From Hymenobacter sp. BT188 (GTDB taxonomy: Bacteria > Bacteroidota > Bacteroidia > Cytophagales > Hymenobacteraceae), in assembly GCF_014333585.1 (NCBI RefSeq), contig NZ_JACSCW010000001.1:434001-498000 (forward strand): a stretch of 64,000 nucleotides of DNA, given 5' to 3'. The translations under genes were made by a program, and so were the position numbers. Positions within the stretch are counted from its first letter, which is position 1, and each line of letters opens with the position of its first letter. Under the pieces are notes generated by a model. That model made no database searches. It was not told where the DNA came from and saw only the letters and a program-made list of their open reading frames with translations. This document shows positions 53,443 to 62,203 of this stretch, piece by piece.

Positions 53443-55500
53443 ATGCATATGAAACAACTACTCAAATCACTGCTGCTGCTATTGCTGCTGGGGGGCTTTT
53501 TGCTCCCCAGTCAGGCTCAGCAGATTGTGGTGTCTCAGAATGGCTCGGGGAAGTTTCGCACTATTCAGGAGGCCATCAATAGCCTGCCGAACGAGTCTGC
53601 GAAAACACGCGTGATTCTGATCAAAAACGGCACCTATCGGGAAAAGCTTTTCATCGACGGCAAGAGCAATATCACGCTCAAAGGTCAGAGCGAAAAGGGA
53701 ACAGTCATAACCATTTCGCAGGCCCGCGACGCCTGGCGCTGCGACCCCGTAAAAGGCGCCGATGACTGGGGCGTAGCAACGCTAAACATGCGTAACTCAC
53801 CCGACGTCACGCTCGAAAATCTAACCTTCATCAACAGCTACGGCTTCGATGCCAAAGGCGAGACTACCATAGACTGCCCCGCTGATCCGAGCGGTAAAAA
53901 AGTAGTGCAAAAAGATGGTCACCAAATGGCCATGCGCACCTTCGGGGGTGCTACTAGAATTACGGTACGGCAATGCACATTTCGCGCCCTGGGTGGCGAT
54001 ACGGTGAGCCCCTGGGACACCGAAGGCGGCATGTTCTATTTTCAGAACTGCACCATGGAAGGTGGCGTCGATTTCTACTGCCCACGGGGCTGGGCGTACA
54101 TCGAAAACAGCCGCTTTATCTGCCATAATATGTCGGCGGCTATCTGGCACGATGGCTCAGGTAACCGCGACTCCAAAACGGTGCTGAAGAACTGCACATT
54201 TGAAGGTGATGACAACTTCAAATTGGGGCGCTACCACCGCGAGTCGCAGTTCTATCTGATCGACTGCAAGTTTCCCAAGAACATGGCCGACGCCGATATC
54301 TACCATTCGCCTTCCGGGCCGGGTACGCCCAACTGGGGTCGGCGTGTGTACTATGCCAGCTGCCACCGCGACGGCGGTGATTATGCTTGGCACCGCGACA
54401 ACTTGAGCACCGCTGAAAATGCCCCCCAGGTTCGTCAAATTACGGCCAACTGGACTTTTGGCGGCCGCTGGAATCCCGACCATAAATCGCCGGCCATCAC
54501 AGCCATTGCGCCTGTGGGTGTTGATACCATCGCCGAGAAAATGCTGGTGTATCAGCGCAGTGTAGGTGGGTGGCCCAAAGCCGTGGGCGACGTGAAAGTA
54601 GATTACAGCAAGCCGTTGAGCGCCGCTAAAAAAGCAGCTACGCTCGACGACGCCAACCGCAACGACGCCACCATCGACAACGATGCCACTACTCGTGAGA
54701 TTAAGTATTTGATAGAGGCATTTAAGAAAACCAATAACCAAGCTTATCGGAGTGCGGCTCAGAAAGGCATTCAGTACTTGCTGAAAATGCAGTATCCCAA
54801 CGGGGGATTTCCGCAGTTCTACCCCGACATGAGCAACTACCGGCACTACATTACCTACAACGACAACGCCATGATGCGGGTGCTGGTCCTGCTTCGGGAT
54901 ATAGCGCAGCAGAAAGGCAACTTTGCCATCGTGAATTCGGCCTTAATACCCCAGGCCCAGGCTGCCGTAGCGCGGGGCATCGATTGCATTCTCAAAACCC
55001 AGTATGCGCAGAATGGAAAGCTCACCGCTTGGTGTGCCCAGCATGATGAGAAAACCTTTCAGCCAGTGAAAGCACGGGCCTTCGAGCTGGCCTCGCTGAG
55101 CGGTATGGAGACGGTAGAAATAGTTGAATTCCTAATGGCCGTAGACATGCCTTCGCCTGAGATAAAAAAGTCGATTGAGGCGGCGGTGGCTTGGCTGGAG
55201 TTGGTGAAAATTCCCGGCTACGCAGTGAAGCTCATTGATGCTCCTAAGGAACCTACTGGCAAAGACCGCGTGATTGTGCCAGAGGCTGGCTCGGTTATCT
55301 GGGCCCGCTTTTATGATTTGGAGACTAACAAGCCCATTTATGTGGGCCGCGACGGGGTGAAAAAAGCCACTCTTGCTGAGATTGAAAACGAGCGGCGCGC
55401 CGGCTATGCCTACGCGGGCACCTGGGGGGCAAAGTTGTTAGCAAAAGAATACCCCAAATGGCAACAGAAATGGGCCAATACCACCGGAGCGAAACTATAA
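53443..55500 (+). CDS. CE8 pectin methylesterase fused to PL10 pectate lyase
   Basis: A 685-residue secreted two-enzyme protein. After the signal peptide (to about SQAQ), residues 27-340 form a CE8 beta-helix. The active-site positions are Gln161 (GHQMAM), Asp186 (LGGDT), Asp210 (GVDFYCPRG) and Arg263 (KLGRYH), though the local motifs differ from the plant/enterobacterial QDTL, DFIFG and LGRPW. Residues about 355-685 form a PL10 (alpha/alpha)3 lyase, recognised by MLVYQRSVGGWPKA, ATIDNDATTREIKYL, YPNGGFPQFYPD and the C-terminal GSVIWARFYDLETNKPIYVG. De-esterification by the first half makes the substrate for the second. It begins 21 bp after kdgF; ATG 53449 is an alternative start. Confidence 0.93.
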   Translation: MHMKQLLKSLLLLLLLGGFLLPSQAQQIVVSQNGSGKFRTIQEAINSLPNESAKTRVILIKNGTYREKLFIDGKSNITLKGQSEKGTVITISQARDAWRCDPVKGADDWGVATLNMRNSPDVTLENLTFINSYGFDAKGETTIDCPADPSGKKVVQKDGHQMAMRTFGGATRITVRQCTFRALGGDTVSPWDTEGGMFYFQNCTMEGGVDFYCPRGWAYIENSRFICHNMSAAIWHDGSGNRDSKTVLKNCTFEGDDNFKLGRYHRESQFYLIDCKFPKNMADADIYHSPSGPGTPNWGRRVYYASCHRDGGDYAWHRDNLSTAENAPQVRQITANWTFGGRWNPDHKSPAITAIAPVGVDTIAEKMLVYQRSVGGWPKAVGDVKVDYSKPLSAAKKAATLDDANRNDATIDNDATTREIKYLIEAFKKTNNQAYRSAAQKGIQYLLKMQYPNGGFPQFYPDMSNYRHYITYNDNAMMRVLVLLRDIAQQKGNFAIVNSALIPQAQAAVARGIDCILKTQYAQNGKLTAWCAQHDEKTFQPVKARAFELASLSGMETVEIVEFLMAVDMPSPEIKKSIEAAVAWLELVKIPGYAVKLIDAPKEPTGKDRVIVPEAGSVIWARFYDLETNKPIYVGRDGVKKATLAEIENERRAGYAYAGTWGAKLLAKEYPKWQQKWANTTGAKL

Positions 55501-55510
55501 GTACTAGATT

Positions 55511-57040
55511 ATGAAAAATTTATCTCGCGCTGTAGCCTTGACAGACACTGAGGCATCCGTGCTCCGTCCCACGGCCGCGCTGCTGGAACTGCCCGAAAAA
55601 GTAATGCAATTTGGCACCGGCGTCCTGCTGCGCGGCCTGCCCGATTATCTGATTGATAAAGCCAACCGCCAAGGCATTTTCAACGGCCGCATTGTGGTTG
55701 TAAAGTCTACAGATGGTGGCGACCTGACCGCTTTCGAGCGCCAGGACAACCTCTATACCGTAGGTATTCGGGGTGTGGAAGATGGCCATAGCGTCGAAGA
55801 AAACGTGCTCTGCGCGTCTATTAGCCGGGTGCTGTCAGCGAAAAGTCAGTGGGCGGAAGTGCTGAAGTGCGCTGCCAATCCAGACCTGCAAATCGTGCTT
55901 TCAAACACCACTGAAGTCGGAATTCAGCTTACGGCTGATGATATTCAGCAGGAGCCGCCGCACTCATTTCCGGGCAAGCTGCTGGCCGTATTGTATGCGC
56001 GTTTTCAGGCGTTCGATGGTGATGTTTCCAAAGGCTTAGTCATTGTACCCACGGAGTTAATCCCAGAGAATGGCAGTAAGCTGGAAGCAATTCTGCTGGA
56101 GCTGGCCCACCGTAACGGGCTGGAGCCGGAGTTTATTGAGTGGCTGGAAACGGCCAATACCTGCTGCAATTCCCTGGTGGACCGTATCGTGCCCGGCAAG
56201 CCTGACGCAGCTACGCAGCAAGCTCTTGCCGCGCAGCTTGGCTACAACGACGAGCTGTTGACCATGACGGAAGTGTACCTGCTGTGGGCCATTGAAGGCG
56301 ACGAGCGGGTGAAGAATATCCTGTCCTTCCATCAGGCGGATAAAGGGATTTTTATTCGGCCCGATATCAACCTGTTTCGGGAGCTGAAGCTGCGCCTGCT
56401 GAATGGCACGCACACGCTGAGCTGCGGCCTGGCTTATCTGAGTGGGTGCGAGACGGTGCGCGGAGCCATGGAGAATGATTGTGTAGCCACTTTTGTACAC
56501 AATCTGATGTTGGGTGATTTGCTGCCAGGCATCCCGTATGCCGTGGACGAGAAAGTAGGTCAGCGCTTCGGTTTGCAGGTATTGGACCGCTTTCGGAATC
56601 CTTACATCGAGCATCGGTGGCTGGCCATTACCATGCAGTACACCATGAAAATGCAGATGCGCAACGTGCCTACTTTGCTGCATTATTATAAGCGGTTTAA
56701 CACGGCGCCGCAGTATGTGGCGCTTGGGTTTGCGGCCTATTTGCTGTTCATGCGTGGCATTCGTCAGGACGGCAAAATTTGGTACGGGACGGCCAACGGC
56801 ACAGAGTATCCCATCAACGATGATCAGGCGGGCTATTTTGCTGAGTTGTGGAGCCGCAACTTATCTGCATCCGATCTGACGAACACTGTTTTACAAAATC
56901 AAACGCTTTGGGGCCACGACCTCAGCCAATTAACTGGCTTTGCTAAGCGCGTAAGCGACAACCTTCAGCAAATGCTGGATATAGGCGTTGCGGCCACGGT
57001 ATCAAAGCATTTAAATAAAAAAGCCACCTTAGTCAAATGA
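55511..57040 (+). CDS. uxaB: Tagaturonate reductase (altronate oxidoreductase)
   Basis: A 509-residue NADH-dependent reductase of the mannitol dehydrogenase family, reducing D-tagaturonate to D-altronate. Visible: MQFGTGVLLRGL (N-terminal nucleotide-binding region), IVVVKSTDGGD, SNTTEVG, the family segment CNSLVDRIVPGKP, and LRLLNGTHTLSCGLAYLSG with the catalytic-region Lys replaced in the usual UxaB fashion by the LNGTHT pattern. UxaA overlaps its stop by 4 bp (ATGA at 57037-57040), a sign of translational coupling. Confidence 0.94.
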   Translation: MKNLSRAVALTDTEASVLRPTAALLELPEKVMQFGTGVLLRGLPDYLIDKANRQGIFNGRIVVVKSTDGGDLTAFERQDNLYTVGIRGVEDGHSVEENVLCASISRVLSAKSQWAEVLKCAANPDLQIVLSNTTEVGIQLTADDIQQEPPHSFPGKLLAVLYARFQAFDGDVSKGLVIVPTELIPENGSKLEAILLELAHRNGLEPEFIEWLETANTCCNSLVDRIVPGKPDAATQQALAAQLGYNDELLTMTEVYLLWAIEGDERVKNILSFHQADKGIFIRPDINLFRELKLRLLNGTHTLSCGLAYLSGCETVRGAMENDCVATFVHNLMLGDLLPGIPYAVDEKVGQRFGLQVLDRFRNPYIEHRWLAITMQYTMKMQMRNVPTLLHYYKRFNTAPQYVALGFAAYLLFMRGIRQDGKIWYGTANGTEYPINDDQAGYFAELWSRNLSASDLTNTVLQNQTLWGHDLSQLTGFAKRVSDNLQQMLDIGVAATVSKHLNKKATLVK

Positions 57041-58692
57041 AGCATCAGGTAGCCCGAATTCATCCCGACGATAACGTATTGGTAGCCCTGGTCGATTTGC
57101 CAGAAGGCACGACCGTACCTTGGGATGGAACGACCATCACTACTACGGCTCGTATTCCGGCCAAGCACAAGCTGGCCACCCGCGACTTCGAGCCCGGCGA
57201 TTTAATAACTATGTACGGGGTGCTGGTGGGCAAAGTGCGCCAGTCGATACCATCGGGCGGCCTGCTCACGACCAGCAATATTCAGCACGCCACCGACAGC
57301 TACGACGAGCACCAGCACGAAAAAGCCCCCTGGACGGCCCCCGACGTAAGCCGTTGGCAGGACCGCACCTTTATGGGCTACCATCGCTCCGACGGGCGCG
57401 TGGGCACGGCCAACTACTGGCTGGTTATCCCATTGGTATTCTGCGAAAACCGCAACGTGCAGGTGCTGGAAGAAGCCTTAATAAACGACCTGGGCTACGC
57501 CCGCCGCAAGAGCTATCAGCCCCAAACGCAGGCCTTGATTTCCTTGATGCAGGCGGGTAAGTCGGTGGAAGAAATTCTGCAAACGGACCTGCACAGCGAC
57601 GAAAATGCCCCCCAGGGACCGAACCGGCTGTTTCCAAACGTGGACGGTATCCGATTTCTGAGCCACGAAGGTGGCTGCGGTGGTATTCGCCAGGATGCGC
57701 AGACGCTGTGTGGGCTGCTGGCCGGCTACATCACGCACCCCAATGTGGCGGGTGCTACGGTGCTGAGTCTGGGTTGCCAGAACGCGCAGGTGACCATGCT
57801 GCAGGACGAAATCAACAAGCGCAGCCCCAACTTCGATAAGCCACTTTTCATTCTGGAGCAGCAGAAAATCGGGACAGAAGAAGCCATGATCAGCATGGCT
57901 CTGCGGCAGACGTTTGCGGGCTTGATGCAGGCCAATCAGATTCGTCGTCAGCCGGCGCCGCTGAGCAAGCTGAACATCGGTTTGGAATGCGGCGGCTCCG
58001 ATGGATTCTCGGGTATTTCGGCTAATCCAGCCGTGGGCTACGTGTCGGATATGGTTGTGGCACTGGGTGGCTCGGTTATTCTGGCTGAGTTTCCAGAGCT
58101 GTGCGGCGTGGAGCAAGAGTTGGTAAATCGGTCAGTAGATAATGCTACGGCTGAGCGCTTTAGCCAACTGATGAAAGCTTACGGCGACAGTGCTATTGCG
58201 GTGGGCTCAGGCTTTGATATGAATCCTTCACCCGGCAACATTCGGGACGGTTTGATTACCGATGCCATGAAGTCGGCGGGTGCGGCACGCAAGGGCGGCA
58301 GCTCGCCAGTGGTGGCGGTGCTCGACTATCCCGAGCCCGTGACCAAGCCCGGCTTAAACCTGCTGTGCACGCCCGGCAATGACGTAGAATCTACCACGGC
58401 TGAGGTTGGCTCGGGAGCCAATGTGGTGCTGTTTACCACTGGCCTCGGCACGCCCACTGGCAACCCGATTGCGCCAGTTGTGAAGATTGCGACCAACACC
58501 GCTTTGGCCAAGCGCATGCCCGATATCATTGATGTGAACACCGGCACCGTCATCGACGGCGAGGAAACTATTGAGCAGGCGGCCGAGCGAATTCTAGATT
58601 ATGTAGTTCGGGTAGCTAGCGGGGAAGAAGTCGCCGCCGTGCGCCACGGACAAACCGACTTTATTCCGTGGAAACGTGGGGTTTCGCTGTAA
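57037..58692 (+). CDS. uxaA: Altronate dehydratase
   Basis: A 551-residue iron-dependent dehydratase that converts D-altronate to 2-keto-3-deoxygluconate. It has a SAF domain at the N-terminus (about 1-95), then the large catalytic domain with GYHRSDGRVGTANYWLVIP, HEGGCGGIRQDAQTL, LSLGCQNAQ, LNIGLECGGSDGFSGISANP and GLGTPTGNPIAPVVKI. Conserved Cys residues are in place. It overlaps uxaB by 4 bp and is followed 47 bp later by uxaC. Confidence 0.95.
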   Translation: MKHQVARIHPDDNVLVALVDLPEGTTVPWDGTTITTTARIPAKHKLATRDFEPGDLITMYGVLVGKVRQSIPSGGLLTTSNIQHATDSYDEHQHEKAPWTAPDVSRWQDRTFMGYHRSDGRVGTANYWLVIPLVFCENRNVQVLEEALINDLGYARRKSYQPQTQALISLMQAGKSVEEILQTDLHSDENAPQGPNRLFPNVDGIRFLSHEGGCGGIRQDAQTLCGLLAGYITHPNVAGATVLSLGCQNAQVTMLQDEINKRSPNFDKPLFILEQQKIGTEEAMISMALRQTFAGLMQANQIRRQPAPLSKLNIGLECGGSDGFSGISANPAVGYVSDMVVALGGSVILAEFPELCGVEQELVNRSVDNATAERFSQLMKAYGDSAIAVGSGFDMNPSPGNIRDGLITDAMKSAGAARKGGSSPVVAVLDYPEPVTKPGLNLLCTPGNDVESTTAEVGSGANVVLFTTGLGTPTGNPIAPVVKIATNTALAKRMPDIIDVNTGTVIDGEETIEQAAERILDYVVRVASGEEVAAVRHGQTDFIPWKRGVSL

Positions 58693-58739
58693 GTAAACCC
58701 TGACGAAAAGCCCCAGAACACTAAGCCAAGATCATCACT

Positions 58740-60197
58740 ATGAAAAAGCCCTTTCTCAACGACGATTTCCTGTTGCAAACGGAAACGGCCCAGCAACTCT
58801 ACCATGAGTTTGCGAAGCAGATGCCCATCATCGATTACCATTGCCATTTGCCCCCCGACCAGATTGCGGAGGATCGGCAGTTCGAAAACGTCACCCAAAT
58901 CTGGCTGTACGGCGACCACTACAAGTGGCGCGCCATGCGCACCAATGGGGTAGATGAGCGCTACGTGACGGGTGATGCGTCGGATTGGGAGAAGTTTGAG
59001 AAGTGGGCCGAAACTGTGCCTCAAACGGTGCGTAATCCGCTTTACCACTGGACGCACCTAGAGTTGCAGCGCTACTTTGGCATCACGGAAGTGCTGAATA
59101 AAGACAGCGCCCGCCGCATCTATGATGCCTGCAACGAGAAGCTACGCACGCCGGAATATTCGGTGAAAAACTTGCTGCTAAAAATGCAGGTGAAAGTGGT
59201 GTGTACGACGGATGATCCGGCCGATTCGCTGGAATATCATCAGGCTATTGCGGCCCAGCCATTTGGGGTACAAATCTTGCCTACTTTTCGGCCCGATAAA
59301 GCGATGTCGCCGGAGGATGTAACTGCTTACAACAGCTACCTGGATAAACTGGGCGCAGCGGCTGATATCAGCATCGCGACTTACGACGACTTGCTCGAAG
59401 CGCTGCGTCGTCGGCACGATTTCTTCCACGCTCAAGGCTGCCGCCTTTCCGATCATGGCTTGGAGCGTCTGTATGCTTCTGATTACTCAGCGGAGCAGGT
59501 CGCTAATGCCTTTGCGCAAGTGCGCGGGGGGCAAAAAATAAATCAGGAAGACACCGAAGCACTGAAGTCGGAGCTACTGCTGGAATTGGCTCGCATGGAC
59601 CACGCTCGTGGCTGGACGCAGCAGTTTCATGTGGGTGCGCTGCGTAACAACAACGCCCGTATGCTGCGCCAGCTCGGCCCCGATACGGGTTGGGATTCTA
59701 TTGGTGATTTCCCGCAGGGCCGCGCCCTATCTACCTTCCTCGACCGCCTCGATTCGTCGGATCAACTGGCTAAAACCATTCTCTACAACCTCAACCCCGC
59801 CGACAACGAACTGATGGCTACCATGATTGGTAACTTCCAGGACGGCACCGTGGCCGGTAAGGTGCAGTGGGGTTCGGGCTGGTGGTTTTTGGACCAGAAA
59901 GACGGGATGGAAAAGCAGATTAACGCCCTGTCGAATATGGGGTTGATCAGCAAGTTTGTGGGCATGCTTACCGACTCGCGCAGCTTCCTTTCCTATCCGC
60001 GCCACGAGTATTTCCGCCGCGTGCTGTGCAACCTGTTTGGCAACGACGTGGAAAACGGCGAGCTGCCCGATGATATGGAGCTGCTGGGGGGCATTATTGA
60101 GAACATTTGCTACTACAACGCCAAGCAATATTTCGGCTTTGACGCAGTAGCTCAGGCGGCACCAACCGCCGCTTCAGGTGAGTACATGAAGGTATAG
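58740..60197 (+). CDS. uxaC: Uronate isomerase (glucuronate/galacturonate isomerase)
   Basis: A 485-residue amidohydrolase-fold isomerase converting D-galacturonate to D-tagaturonate (and glucuronate to fructuronate), the first step of the saturated branch. Motifs: PIIDYHCHLPPDQIAED with the metal His pair, TEVLNKDSARRIYDACNE, VVCTTDDPADSLEYH, LPTFRPDKA, QFHVGALRNNNARM and the late GMLTDSRSFLSYPRHEYFRR. Its normal length and position after uxaA complete the UxaC-B-A set. Confidence 0.96.
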   Translation: MKKPFLNDDFLLQTETAQQLYHEFAKQMPIIDYHCHLPPDQIAEDRQFENVTQIWLYGDHYKWRAMRTNGVDERYVTGDASDWEKFEKWAETVPQTVRNPLYHWTHLELQRYFGITEVLNKDSARRIYDACNEKLRTPEYSVKNLLLKMQVKVVCTTDDPADSLEYHQAIAAQPFGVQILPTFRPDKAMSPEDVTAYNSYLDKLGAAADISIATYDDLLEALRRRHDFFHAQGCRLSDHGLERLYASDYSAEQVANAFAQVRGGQKINQEDTEALKSELLLELARMDHARGWTQQFHVGALRNNNARMLRQLGPDTGWDSIGDFPQGRALSTFLDRLDSSDQLAKTILYNLNPADNELMATMIGNFQDGTVAGKVQWGSGWWFLDQKDGMEKQINALSNMGLISKFVGMLTDSRSFLSYPRHEYFRRVLCNLFGNDVENGELPDDMELLGGIIENICYYNAKQYFGFDAVAQAAPTAASGEYMKV

Positions 60198-60325
60198 CCG
60201 ATCTAAGTGTTCATCTTGCTCTTAGCACCAAACGCAAAAAGCGTGAAAAGATAGGAGCAGGATGAGCTTCGGCTTACTACTGGCGAACTAGTTTCGCTTT
60301 TCCTCTCAGCATTCCTTACATCTCG

Positions 60326-61333
60326 ATGAAACAGGTTGTCACCTTCGGCGAAATCATGTTGCGGCTCTCGCCGCCTCTTAACTATCGGTTCACGCAAGCG
60401 GCCAGCTTTGAGGCGACGTATGGTGGGGGCGAGGCTAATGTAGGCGCAGCGCTTGCTGGGCTGGGCGTACCAGCCGCGCACGTCACCTGTTTTCCGGCCA
60501 ACGAGCTAGGCCAGGCCGCTACCCAAAGCTTTCAGCGCCTCGGAGTGGACATGAGCCACACAGTGTATAGCGGCAAGCGGCTGGGGCTTTATTTCCTGGA
60601 AGTAGGTGCCTCCATGCGAGCCAGCAAAGTGGTGTACGACCGTGCCGATTCGGCCTTTGCCGACCTCGACCCAGCCGCTTTTGACTGGGATGAAATTCTG
60701 AAAAATGCCCAATGGCTGCACTGGACGGGTATTACGCCCGCTATTTCAGCCTCAGCAGCGCAAGCCATCGGCGAAGGCATCCAGGCGGCTCGCCGTACGG
60801 GACTTACCGTGTCGGCTGATGTAAACTACCGCCGCAACCTGTGGCAGTATGGGCAGCGTGCTCAGGATGTAATGCCTGACCTCGTGGCCGGCTGCGATGT
60901 GGTGGTGTGCTCCGAAAACGACGCTGATGACTTGTTCGGCATTCGTCCCGAGGCGGGTGTAGAAAACAAGTTTGCTTCCATCAGCGAGCAACTGATGACT
61001 CGCTTCCCGCAAATCAAGCAGGTCATCAGCACCCGTCGCAAAACCCAAAGTGCCTCCCACGAGCGCATCAAGGGCCAGCTGTTTGACGGCTCTTACTCCG
61101 AAACGCCCTACTACGATATCACGCCCGTGGTGGACCGCATTGGTGGTGGCGACGCTTTTCTGGGGGGCTTTATTTATGGCACTTTAAAGTACGCGACGCC
61201 GCAGGAGGCGCTGCACTTCGCCGTGGTGGCCTCGGCCCTCAAGCACACCATTCACGGCGACGTGAACCTGGTGACGGTGGCCGAAGTGGAGCACGTGCTA
61301 CAAGGCAATACGACTGGCCGTTTGGTACGGTAG
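60326..61333 (+). CDS. kdgK: 2-keto-3-deoxygluconate kinase
   Basis: PfkB-family kinase of 335 residues that phosphorylates 2-keto-3-deoxygluconate, where the two uronate branches meet. Marks: VTFGEIMLRLSPP, YGGGEANVGAALAGLG, LHWTGITPAIS, SADVNYRRNLW, and the C-terminal DRIGGGDAFLGGF with the catalytic Asp. The longer insert region and RRNLW pattern are typical of KdgK rather than of fructokinase. kdgA follows 138 bp downstream. Confidence 0.94.
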   Translation: MKQVVTFGEIMLRLSPPLNYRFTQAASFEATYGGGEANVGAALAGLGVPAAHVTCFPANELGQAATQSFQRLGVDMSHTVYSGKRLGLYFLEVGASMRASKVVYDRADSAFADLDPAAFDWDEILKNAQWLHWTGITPAISASAAQAIGEGIQAARRTGLTVSADVNYRRNLWQYGQRAQDVMPDLVAGCDVVVCSENDADDLFGIRPEAGVENKFASISEQLMTRFPQIKQVISTRRKTQSASHERIKGQLFDGSYSETPYYDITPVVDRIGGGDAFLGGFIYGTLKYATPQEALHFAVVASALKHTIHGDVNLVTVAEVEHVLQGNTTGRLVR

Positions 61334-61345
61334 GTTGTCAAGTAC

Positions 61346-61365
61346 CGCGAAGCTCTAGCTTCGCG
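61346..61365. repeat. Small perfect palindrome between kdgK and kdgA
   Basis: CGCGAAGCT and AGCTTCGCG around a 2 bp centre, 12 bp after the kdgK stop, with no T-tract. It resembles a short interspersed palindrome, but I see no second copy in this window. Confidence 0.5.
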
Positions 61366-61471
61366 AATCGTTTGGGTGTTATCAAAAAAGCCTCCTGCGC
61401 TCATAATTTCACAATTCACGAAGCGGAAGCTTGACTGCGTCTTCCTTCGGTTCACGTTACAAACTTCTAGA

Positions 61472-62128
61472 ATGCCTCGTTTTTCCTCTGATCATATTTT
61501 AGAAACCGTCCTGCACCACCCCATTGTGCCGGTTTTTTACCACGCTGAGGCTGCCTACGCGAAGCGTATTATGCAGGCTTGCTACGATGGCGGACTGCGG
61601 GTATTTGAGTTTACCAACCGCGGCGAAAAAGCCCCCCAGGTCTTTGCTGAGCTGGTGACTTTTGTGCGCGACACCTGCCCCGATATGTTACTGGGAATCG
61701 GCACTATTTATCAGGCCGAAGAAGCGGAGCGCTTTATTGCCGCCGGCGCCGATTTTGTAGTGCAGCCCGTGACCACGGCTGCCGTAGCGGCGGTGTGCCA
61801 GCAGCACGATGTGCCTTGGCTGCCCGGCGCTATGACGCTAAACGAAATCTATAACGCTACCCAGCTGGGCGCGAAGCTCGTGAAGGTATTTCCGGGCAAC
61901 GTGGTAGGGCCAGGTTATATCAAGAGCTTGCGCGGGCCCATGCCTACGGTGAAGATAATGGTGACCGGTGGCGTGGAGCCCACAACGGAGAGCTTACAGG
62001 AGTGGTTTGGCGCCGGGGTAAACGTTGTTGGGATGGGTTCGCAGCTCTTTAAAAATGCCGATGATACCGAAGCGTTAAGCCGTCAAATTGCCGACTTGCT
62101 AAAGTTTGTAGATACCTTGAAAAAGTAG
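61472..62128 (+). CDS. kdgA: 2-keto-3-deoxy-6-phosphogluconate aldolase
   Basis: A 218-residue class I aldolase splitting KDPG into pyruvate and glyceraldehyde-3-phosphate, the final step of uronate breakdown. Active-site residues: Glu46 in VFEFTNRG and the Schiff-base Lys138 in KLVKVFPGN, with GAGTIY-like LGIGTIYQ, LPGAMTLNEI and VTGGVEPT as further family marks. ATG 61472 is chosen: the frame is open from 61376, but the extra 32 residues are not family-like and the protein then has normal length. Confidence 0.94.
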   Translation: MPRFSSDHILETVLHHPIVPVFYHAEAAYAKRIMQACYDGGLRVFEFTNRGEKAPQVFAELVTFVRDTCPDMLLGIGTIYQAEEAERFIAAGADFVVQPVTTAAVAAVCQQHDVPWLPGAMTLNEIYNATQLGAKLVKVFPGNVVGPGYIKSLRGPMPTVKIMVTGGVEPTTESLQEWFGAGVNVVGMGSQLFKNADDTEALSRQIADLLKFVDTLKK

Positions 62129-62203
62129 CGTTGCCCGGGTGGCGCGTCGTTCGCGTCGTCGTTTTGCTTACGAATACTGCTCTGACTTTTATTCCCACAA
62201 TCG

